Below are positions 48,176 to 55,801 of a stretch of DNA of 64,000 bases, piece by piece. Numbering within the stretch: the first letter of the stretch is position 1; the number at the start of each line of letters is the position of its first letter. Both the position numbers and the translations under genes were made by a program. The notes beneath the pieces are model-generated. The model did no database searches, was not told the origin of the DNA, and was given only the letters and a program-made list of their open reading frames with translations. The stretch is from the NCBI GenBank assembly GCA_903912525.1, contig CAIWHK010000008.1, positions 1 through 64,000 on the forward strand, written 5' to 3'. This DNA is from an uncultured bacterium (lineage in GTDB: Bacteria > Krumholzibacteriota > Krumholzibacteriia > LZORAL124-64-63).

Positions 48176-48652
48176 ATGGAGCACACCAAGCACATCTGGC
48201 GCGCCGCGTTCCTGCTGATCGCCGTGCTGACGTTCGTGATCGTGGGACGCCACTTCCTGGTGCCGAAATCGTTCGGGCAGGCGGGCTACTACCGGTACGA
48301 CGCGCTCTTTGAGCACATGGACAAGGAACCGCGCCACGGCGCGCCGGACGCCTGCGCCGACTGCCACGACGACATCGCCGCAGCCAAGGCCAGCGGCAAG
48401 CACGCGCCGGTCCAGTGCGAGGTCTGCCACGACGTGCTGTCCAGCCACATAAAGGACGGCGACAAGTTCGCCGACATGCGCATCAACCGGAACTGGGAGC
48501 TGTGCGCGTACTGCCACCAGAGGCTGGTCGGGCGGCCGGCGCTCATCGCCCAGGTCGACATCAGGGAACACCTCGAACTCGCTTCGGGCCAGGCCATCCC
48601 TGCCGAGGCATGTGTGCAATGCCACGACAAGGACGCCATCCACCATCCGTGA
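48176..48652 (+). CDS. Membrane-anchored tetraheme cytochrome c
   Basis: N-terminal TM; four CxxCH motifs (CADCH, CEVCH, CAYCH, CVQCH). Confidence 0.9.
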   Translation: MEHTKHIWRAAFLLIAVLTFVIVGRHFLVPKSFGQAGYYRYDALFEHMDKEPRHGAPDACADCHDDIAAAKASGKHAPVQCEVCHDVLSSHIKDGDKFADMRINRNWELCAYCHQRLVGRPALIAQVDIREHLELASGQAIPAEACVQCHDKDAIHHP

Positions 48653-48700
48653 ACGACCAGTCGCCCGGCGACGGGTGGGAAGACAAGGAGCAGTGTCCCG

Positions 48701-49501
48701 ATGTGTGAACGCAGCGAGAACAAGGGTGTCGGCCGGCGCGACTTCCTGCGCCTGGCGGCCAAGGGCGCCGGCGGCATGGCGCTGGTGATGGTCGGCGGCG
48801 GGCACTCGCTCGTCTCGGCCAACGCGGTCCGGGAGGGCGGCGCCGACCGGCGCGGGCCGATGGAGTACGACCCGTCCAGCCACCGCTACCTGTACGTGAT
48901 CGACATCGACAAGTGCATCGGCTGCGGATCGTGCGTGCGCGCGTGCGAGCGCGAGAACGACGTGCCGAAGCACTTCTTCCGCACCTGGATCGAGCGGTAC
49001 CAGGTCTCGCGCACCGGGGAGGTGTTCGTGGACTCGCCCAACGGCGGGCACGACAGCTTCGAGCCCAGCGAGACCGGCGCCGACATCAGCAAGGCGTTCT
49101 TCGTGCCGAAGCTGTGCAACCACTGCGACAGCACGCCGTGCGTGCAGTTGTGCCCGGTGGGCGCCTCGTTCGTCAGCCCCGAGGGCGTGGTCCTGGTCGA
49201 CGACAAGCGCTGCATCGGCTGCAGCTACTGCGTGCAGGGGTGTCCGTACGGGTCGCGGTTCATCCACCCCACGACGCACACCGCCAGCAAGTGCACGCTG
49301 TGCTACCACCGCCTGGTGCGGGGCGAGACCACGGCCTGCGTGCAGAACTGCCCGACCGGGGCGCGCATGCTGGGCGATGCGAGGTCGTTGGGTGACAAGG
49401 TGGCCGAGATCGTCGCCACCTCGAAGGTCCATGTGCTCAAGCCCGAGCTGCACACCGAACCGAAGTGCTTCTACGTGAATGCATCCCGGGAGGTGCGCTG
49501 A
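48701..49501 (+). CDS. Tat-exported 4Fe-4S protein (DsrO/NrfC/PsrB-like)
   Basis: GRRDFLRLAAKGAGG Tat motif; CIGCGSCVRACERE, CNHCDSTPCVQLCPVGA, CIGCSYCVQGCPYGSRF. Confidence 0.92.
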   Translation: MCERSENKGVGRRDFLRLAAKGAGGMALVMVGGGHSLVSANAVREGGADRRGPMEYDPSSHRYLYVIDIDKCIGCGSCVRACERENDVPKHFFRTWIERYQVSRTGEVFVDSPNGGHDSFEPSETGADISKAFFVPKLCNHCDSTPCVQLCPVGASFVSPEGVVLVDDKRCIGCSYCVQGCPYGSRFIHPTTHTASKCTLCYHRLVRGETTACVQNCPTGARMLGDARSLGDKVAEIVATSKVHVLKPELHTEPKCFYVNASREVR

Positions 49502-50685
49502 TGCACGCCCAGTCCCTGAACTTCCTGTTCCCGAACGACGTGCACATCATGTGGAGCCTCATGATCGTGCTTTACCCGTACATCACCGGGCTGGTGGCCG
49601 GCGCCTTCATCGTGGGCTCGCTGTACCATGTGTTCGGCCGCACCGAGCTGAAGCCGGTGTCGCGGCTGGCGATGGTGGCGTCGCTGTCGTTCCTGCTGGT
49701 TGCCACGCTGCCGCTGCTGGCGCACCTGGGGCATCCCGAGCGCGCACTGAACATCGTGATCACGCCGCACTTCACGTCGGCGATGTCGGCGTTCGGCATG
49801 ATCTACGCGATGTACCTGATCCTGGTCGTGCTCGAGATCTGGCTGCTGTTCCGCAAGGAGATCATCGAGTTGGCCCAGCGCAGCACGGGGCTGAAGCGGG
49901 CCATCCTGAAGATGGTGGCGCTGGGTGTGTACGACATCTCGGAGGAGGCGCGCCGGGCGGACCATCGCGTGGTCAAGGTGCTGGCGGCGCTGGGCATCCC
50001 GGCCGCCTGCATCCTGCACGGGTACGTCGGGTTCATGTTCGGCTCGGTGAAGGCCAACGCGTTCTGGTCGACGCCGCTGATGCCGATCATCTTCCTGTTC
50101 TCGGCGGTCACCTCGGGCATCGCGATGATCATCATCCTGTACGAGACGCTGAGCGCCGTGAACGGGCGCAAGATCAGCGGCGACTGCCTGCAGTCGCTGG
50201 CCGGCTACCTGTGGCTGTTCGCCACGGTGACCGTCACGCTGGAGATCCTCGAGATCGTGTCGCTGTCCTACGCGCAGGACGAGGAGTGGCTGATTGTCGG
50301 CCCACTGATCCGCGACAAGATCGCCTTCAGCTTCATCGGCATCCAGATGGTGTTCGGCTCACTGATCCCGTTCATCCTCCTGGGTATCGTCGTGACGCTG
50401 AAACGCTACCTGACCGCGGGCATGCGCAACGTGATCACCTTCATCGCGGCGCTGATCCTGCTGATCCAGGTGTTTTCGATGCGCTGGAACGTGGTCATCG
50501 GCGGCCAGATCTTCTCCAAGAGCGGCATCGGCTTCCGCGAGAACTACATCCCGGAACTGGGCACCCGCGAGGGCGTCGCCGCCGCGCTGTGCATCTTCCT
50601 GATCCCGTTCCTGATCATGGGCGCCTTCAACCGCCTGTTGCCGTTGGCCGTCGAGGACGGTGACGCCAAGGCCGGGAGCCATTGA
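49501..50685 (+). CDS. NrfD/PsrC-family membrane quinone-interacting subunit
   Basis: Multi-TM, follows FeS subunit; VAGAFIVGSLYHVF...PERALNIVITPHFTSAMSAFG. Confidence 0.88.
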   Translation: MHAQSLNFLFPNDVHIMWSLMIVLYPYITGLVAGAFIVGSLYHVFGRTELKPVSRLAMVASLSFLLVATLPLLAHLGHPERALNIVITPHFTSAMSAFGMIYAMYLILVVLEIWLLFRKEIIELAQRSTGLKRAILKMVALGVYDISEEARRADHRVVKVLAALGIPAACILHGYVGFMFGSVKANAFWSTPLMPIIFLFSAVTSGIAMIIILYETLSAVNGRKISGDCLQSLAGYLWLFATVTVTLEILEIVSLSYAQDEEWLIVGPLIRDKIAFSFIGIQMVFGSLIPFILLGIVVTLKRYLTAGMRNVITFIAALILLIQVFSMRWNVVIGGQIFSKSGIGFRENYIPELGTREGVAAALCIFLIPFLIMGAFNRLLPLAVEDGDAKAGSH

Positions 50686-52445
50686 TGAGCGATCGCGAAC
50701 TGGACCACCTGCGGACGGTCGTCGGGAACCTGCAGCGCCGCATCGAGGCGCTGGAGGCCCGGCTGGCGCTGATGCCCGAAGCGGATCTGTCGTATGACGA
50801 CGCCGCGAACGGAGCGGTTGCCCTTGCGTCGCCGCACGACCAGGACCTGAGGCCCGCCGCCGTGCGGGCCTTTTTCCTCCTGGGCCGGTCCATCCTGGTG
50901 CTGGCGGGCGGCTTCCTGCTGCGGGCGCTGACCGAGGGCGGCACGCTGCCGCCGGCGGTCGGGTTCGCGGCCGGCGTGCTTTACCTGCTGGGCCTGGCCT
51001 TCTTCATCGACCGCGCCGGGCGGCGTGAGGACAGCGCCGGCGCCTCGGCGCTGGGTATCACCGCAGTGGTGGTGGCGTACCCGTTCCTGGGCGAGGCGAC
51101 GGCGCGGCTGCACCTGGTGTCGCCGACGCTCGGTGCCCTGGGCTGGGTGCTGGTGACCGGCGCGGGTCTGGCCGTGGCGGCCCATGCTCGATTACGACTG
51201 GTGGCCTGGGCCTTCACGCTGGGCGCGCTGGGCACGGGCGTGCTGCTTTACGTGGCGGCCGGGCGTCCGTTGTTGTTCACGTGGCTGCTGCTGGGGCTCG
51301 GCGCGGCGACGCTGCTGCTGGCCTACGGTCGCGGTTGGCGCCTGAAGCGCTGGCTGGTGGCGGCCGTGGTTGACGTGCTCGTCCTGCGCCTGGTGATGAT
51401 TGCATCGGCGCCGAATGCCGCCGAGATGCACGCACCGTCTCCGGGCGCCGTGATGCCGCTGGCACTGGCGCTGCCGATCGTGTACCTGGGCCTGTTCACC
51501 TACCGCTCGCTGGTGCTGGGCAAGGGCGTGCGAGCCTTCTACATCGTGCAGTCGCTGGCGATGCTGGCGATCGGCTACGGCGGCGCCGTGAAGCTGGCGT
51601 TGGCGATGGGGCATGGCGCCGCGGCGCTGGGCATCGCCGCGCTCGTGGCCGCTGCGGCCTACTACACGGTGGCCTTCACCATCGTCCGCCAGCGGCATGG
51701 TCGCGGGCGCGCGTTCTTCTGGTTCGCCTCCCTCGGCCTGGTGTTCATCGCGCTGGGCAGCCGCGTCGTGGCCGGCGGGTACTGGCTGCCGTGGTGCTGG
51801 CTGGCCCTCGGCGTGGGCGCCACGCTGGAAGCCAACCGCACCGATCGCCTGACCCTGCACGCGCACGGCGTCATCTACCTGCTGCTGGGCGTGATGAGCA
51901 GCGGCCTGGGCAAGGCGGCCTGGCATGCGTTCCTGGGCGGCACGGACGTGGCGTGGCCCGGGCCGGGCGCCGCGGGCGTTGCCATCTGGCTGGGAGCCAT
52001 TGCGTGCTGGGAGCTGCAGTTGCGTTCGAAGATCGCCGGCGGTCTCGCGGGACCGAGCCGCATCCCGCGCTTCGGGGCCGCGCTGCTGGCTCTGGTCGGG
52101 CTGGGCTGGGCCGCGGTGGCCGGGCTGGTCACGCTGTTCGGCGGGCTGCCGCCGGGCGGCGCCGGCGTGGCCGCCGTCGCGGTGGTGCGCACGGGTGTGC
52201 TCGCGGTGACGGTGATCGCGCTGGCGCTGGCCGCGCGGCGCGCGCGCTGGAGCGAACTGGGCTGGCCGGTGGTGCCCCTGCTGGCGCTCGGTTGCGTGAA
52301 GCTGTTGATTGAGGACATGCGTCGCGGCACGCCTCTCACGCTGACGCTCGGGTTCGCGCTGTTCGGTTCGGCGCTCATCATTGCGCCGAAACTGCTGCTG
52401 GCCACGCGCAAGGCGCACCGGGAGGCGGTGGAGGAAGCGTCCTGA
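50685..52445 (+). CDS. Multi-TM protein, DUF2339-like
   Basis: N-terminal coiled coil then many TM segments; ATGA overlap with the NrfD gene. Confidence 0.65.
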   Translation: MSDRELDHLRTVVGNLQRRIEALEARLALMPEADLSYDDAANGAVALASPHDQDLRPAAVRAFFLLGRSILVLAGGFLLRALTEGGTLPPAVGFAAGVLYLLGLAFFIDRAGRREDSAGASALGITAVVVAYPFLGEATARLHLVSPTLGALGWVLVTGAGLAVAAHARLRLVAWAFTLGALGTGVLLYVAAGRPLLFTWLLLGLGAATLLLAYGRGWRLKRWLVAAVVDVLVLRLVMIASAPNAAEMHAPSPGAVMPLALALPIVYLGLFTYRSLVLGKGVRAFYIVQSLAMLAIGYGGAVKLALAMGHGAAALGIAALVAAAAYYTVAFTIVRQRHGRGRAFFWFASLGLVFIALGSRVVAGGYWLPWCWLALGVGATLEANRTDRLTLHAHGVIYLLLGVMSSGLGKAAWHAFLGGTDVAWPGPGAAGVAIWLGAIACWELQLRSKIAGGLAGPSRIPRFGAALLALVGLGWAAVAGLVTLFGGLPPGGAGVAAVAVVRTGVLAVTVIALALAARRARWSELGWPVVPLLALGCVKLLIEDMRRGTPLTLTLGFALFGSALIIAPKLLLATRKAHREAVEEAS

Positions 52446-52480
52446 GATCCGCCCATCCGTTTGTCATCATTTTTGCCGCC

Positions 52481-53767
52481 TTGGTCCTGTCCGAGGCGGC
52501 GGTCGTCGAAGCCGGAGTCGCCCCGGCCACCCCTGACACGATCGCCGCCTCACTTCTTCCCCCGGTCCGCCATCCCGTGGAAGCGCTGTACGAGGAAGCC
52601 GTGGCTGCGGCCGGTCGCAGCGACTGGCCGGCATACCTGTCGGCGGTCGAGCGCGCGCTCGATGCCGCGCCCGGGCATCCCGCGCTGGAGCGGCGGCGCG
52701 CGGAGGCCTTTGCGCAGCTGGGGCGGCTCGACGAGGCTGTCGTGGTGCTGCGGGGGTTGGCGGGCTGGGGGCTGAAGTTCAAGCTTGAGGACAACGAGCT
52801 GCTGGCGCCGTTGCGCGCGCGGGCCGACTGGGCGGAGATCGCGTCGCTGTCGGCTGCGTCGCTGGCGCCGGCGGGCGCGACGACGATGACGTTCACGCTG
52901 CCGCTGGACGACTTCATCCCCGAGGGCATCGCCTGGGACCTGCGGCGCGACGTGTTCTACATGGGAAGCGTGGCGCAGCGGAAGATCGTGCGGGTCGACC
53001 GCGCGGGGGCGTGCACGGACGTCATCGCGAGCGGTGAGCACGGCTACCTGGAAGGGCTGGGCCTGGCCGTCGACGCGGCGCGCGACCGGTTGTGGGCCGT
53101 GAGCGTGGCGGCGGCGGAGGACACCCTGCAGGCCGGACGGTCGGCGGTGCACGTGTTCGACCTGGCGACGGGCGCGCTGGCGTGGTCGTGGACGTCGCGC
53201 GCGGAGGACGCCTTCGGGTTCAACGACGTGTGCGTGCTGCCCGACGGCGGCGCGGTGGTGTCGGCCAGCGAACGCGGGTTGGTGTTGCGGTTCGGTGTTG
53301 ATGGCGGCGCGCCGGTGGCGTTGACCGCGCCGGGCGCGGTGCCGGCGGCGAACGGGGTCTGCGTGGCGCCGGACGGCGCGCACCTGTACGCGTCGGCGTG
53401 GGGGCTGGGAATCATGCGCGTGGGGCTGGCCGATGGCGTGGTCGAGCCGGCGTGCGTGGCGGGCGCCGGGTTCACGACCGTGGGCGTGGACGGGTTGTAC
53501 CTCGTGGACGGTTCGCTCGTGGCGGTGCAGAACTACGGCGGGCTGGATCGGGTGGTGCGGTTTGGGTTGGGCGGCGACGGGCTCATCGATGGGTGTACGG
53601 TGCTGGTGTCGCGCCAGCCGTCGTTCGTCGACCCGACGACCGGCGCGCCGGCCCGCGACGGGTTCCACTTCATCGCGAACAGTTACGTGACGCCGTTCTT
53701 CGAGAGGACGGACAAGGCGGTGAGGACGGGGTTCGGGAAGAGCAGCGTGATGCGGGTGCAGCCGTAG
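52481..53767 (+). CDS. Secreted SMP-30/NHL-like beta-propeller protein with short TPR-like N-terminus
   Basis: PEGIAWDLRRDVFYMGSVAQRKIVRVDRAG...LEGLGLAVDAARDRLWAVS; start codon uncertain. Confidence 0.65.
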   Translation: MVLSEAAVVEAGVAPATPDTIAASLLPPVRHPVEALYEEAVAAAGRSDWPAYLSAVERALDAAPGHPALERRRAEAFAQLGRLDEAVVVLRGLAGWGLKFKLEDNELLAPLRARADWAEIASLSAASLAPAGATTMTFTLPLDDFIPEGIAWDLRRDVFYMGSVAQRKIVRVDRAGACTDVIASGEHGYLEGLGLAVDAARDRLWAVSVAAAEDTLQAGRSAVHVFDLATGALAWSWTSRAEDAFGFNDVCVLPDGGAVVSASERGLVLRFGVDGGAPVALTAPGAVPAANGVCVAPDGAHLYASAWGLGIMRVGLADGVVEPACVAGAGFTTVGVDGLYLVDGSLVAVQNYGGLDRVVRFGLGGDGLIDGCTVLVSRQPSFVDPTTGAPARDGFHFIANSYVTPFFERTDKAVRTGFGKSSVMRVQP

Positions 53768-53782
53768 CGCCGTCGGGGAAAG

Positions 53783-53800
53783 AGTTGCGCCGGCGCAAGT
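53783..53800. repeat. Palindrome copy 10, variant AGTTGCGCCGGCGCAAGT
   Basis: 14-bp core intact; between convergent genes. Confidence 0.92.
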
Positions 53801-53816
53801 GATCCCTCGGGCCATC

Positions 53817-53834
53817 ACTTGCGCCGGCGCAATT
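53817..53834. repeat. Palindrome copy 11, variant ACTTGCGCCGGCGCAATT
   Basis: 14-bp core intact; between convergent genes. Confidence 0.92.
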
Positions 53835-53845
53835 TCTCGCAGCTT

Positions 53846-55801
53846 TCAGTCCTCGCCGACCCCGCGCTCCTCGGCCGTGATCGTCAACGACCACGCCACA
53901 TGCCACGGCTCGTCATTGGGGACGAACGTCTCGTCGATCTCCTGCGCCGAGTACCGCACCCTCAGGAAGTACCGCCCGTCGCGCCCGGGCACGAAGCGTA
54001 CCGTCGGCACCAGCGCCGACAGGCACGGGTCGTGGCGGAACACCAGACGCCGCTCGTCATCCCCGATGATCAGCTCACCATCGGTCGCACCGAGGCCGCC
54101 CTTGGCCGTGATCAGCGTCGAGTACGCCTCGCCGTGGTGCACCGGGCCGTCGCGGAAGCGGAAGACCTCGCGCGCGCGGCCGCCGTTGCGGACGGCGTAG
54201 CCCAGGCGCGCGGCGGTGAGGATGCCGGGGATGACGGTGACGTGGGCGACATGGATCTCGGCGGCGCGACGCGCCGGCAGCGTGATCTCGCCGCGCAGGG
54301 TCACGACCGGGGCCGTGTCGTGGACGATCCACTCCTTGCGCACCTGCAGGTCGCCGTCGCTGACCTCGGTGCGGACGCCTTCGTGGTCGTCGCGCGTGAA
54401 GAACGCCTGCGGGGCGGCCGCGCGCAGGTCGGCCTGCTTCGCGCAGCCGGGCCGCTGCACGACGACGTGGCCGGTGTAGAAGTCGGCGCCCAGGGTGATG
54501 TCGTCGAAGTAGCCGTGCGCGAGCGTGCCCAGGGCCGGGCCTTTGCCCCAGCGGGGGAACGCGATGGTGCGCGCGGCCAGGCCGCGGCGCGGGTTCAGGG
54601 ACATGCGGGCGGCGGCACCCTGCAACAGGACGTCGCCGTCGTCGGCCAGGCGTGGCGCACAGGGAACGCCCTCGGTGTCGACGAGGTGCGGCATGTCGAG
54701 GCGCGGCGCCACCTCGGCCCAGCGATCGGCTGTCAGGTGCGTGCGCAGGTCGCTCGACCACAGGAAGAGCAGGTCGCGCCAGCTTTCGTCGCTGGTGTCG
54801 CCGGCGGCCAGCAGGGTGCGCGCGCGGGCGTGGCAGGTCGTGTTCAGTTCGAGGTCGCCGCGGCCGGTCACGGCCCAGCGGTTGAGGTTGTACTTCTCCT
54901 GCTTCTTCACCGGAACCGGCTGGCCGACGGCCTCGAGGCGCAGCGGCTGGCCGCACAGCGCCGAGGGCGGTTCGTCCAGCGTGGCAGACAGAGGCGTGAA
55001 CGCGACGCCGGGTTCGGCCGCAAGCCAGCCGGCCGCGTCGCGGATGATGTCCCACTCGCCTTCCGGGTGGCCGGGCAGGCCGCCATGTTCGTCGCGGTAG
55101 CGACCGGGGCGGAAGTCGAAGACCTCGGCGTCGCTGCCGTAGAACAGCGCGTGGCGGGGGGTCGTCTCGTCGCCAGCCGGCATTCGTGCGCGCCAATGAT
55201 CCAGGAACTCGATGCGCGTGACATCGCCCGAACACAACAGCTGCAGCTTCTGGAAGTCGAAGGTGTCGACCCAGATGACGGGCACCTCGCTGCCGCCGGG
55301 TCCCTGCGCGCGTTGCCAGTGCCAGCGCATGCCGCCATCCCATTCGGGATGGGCGTGCCAGGCGTTGTTCCATTCCATGATGACCGCGCGTGCGCCGGCG
55401 TCGCGGTACAGCGGGGCCAGGCCGCCGCTCCAGGCCATCTCGTTGACCAGCCACAGCGCGGGTTCGACGCCCAGCAGGTTCGCCGCGACGCGCCGTCCGA
55501 GGTCGAGATTGCGCTCGTTCACGGCTGCGGGGGCCAGCGGGCCGATGACCTGGCTGTAGCCGCTGGCCACGTACTCGGCGCGGCCGGCCTGCAGCAGTTC
55601 TCGGAAGCGCGCGATCCAGCGCGCATCGATCCCGTTGATCATCTCGAGCGTCAGGCCGCAGGCCTCGACGGCCACCGGCACGCCGCCCTCGGCCAGGTCG
55701 AGCAGGCGATGGTAGCAACGCGTGATGACTTCGGGGCGGCGCGACGGCGGGATGGACGAGTACATCAGGTTCAGGTGGAAGAGCGTCCCCAGCTTCAGCA
55801 T
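53846..55801 (-). CDS. Divergent glycoside hydrolase family 57-like protein
   Basis: LGTLFHLNLMYSSIPPSRRPEVITRCYHRLLDL; EPALWLVNEMAWSGGLAPLYRDAGARAVIMEW; FYGSDAEVFDFRPGRY. Confidence 0.65.
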   Translation of the reverse strand: MLKLGTLFHLNLMYSSIPPSRRPEVITRCYHRLLDLAEGGVPVAVEACGLTLEMINGIDARWIARFRELLQAGRAEYVASGYSQVIGPLAPAAVNERNLDLGRRVAANLLGVEPALWLVNEMAWSGGLAPLYRDAGARAVIMEWNNAWHAHPEWDGGMRWHWQRAQGPGGSEVPVIWVDTFDFQKLQLLCSGDVTRIEFLDHWRARMPAGDETTPRHALFYGSDAEVFDFRPGRYRDEHGGLPGHPEGEWDIIRDAAGWLAAEPGVAFTPLSATLDEPPSALCGQPLRLEAVGQPVPVKKQEKYNLNRWAVTGRGDLELNTTCHARARTLLAAGDTSDESWRDLLFLWSSDLRTHLTADRWAEVAPRLDMPHLVDTEGVPCAPRLADDGDVLLQGAAARMSLNPRRGLAARTIAFPRWGKGPALGTLAHGYFDDITLGADFYTGHVVVQRPGCAKQADLRAAAPQAFFTRDDHEGVRTEVSDGDLQVRKEWIVHDTAPVVTLRGEITLPARRAAEIHVAHVTVIPGILTAARLGYAVRNGGRAREVFRFRDGPVHHGEAYSTLITAKGGLGATDGELIIGDDERRLVFRHDPCLSALVPTVRFVPGRDGRYFLRVRYSAQEIDETFVPNDEPWHVAWSLTITAEERGVGED

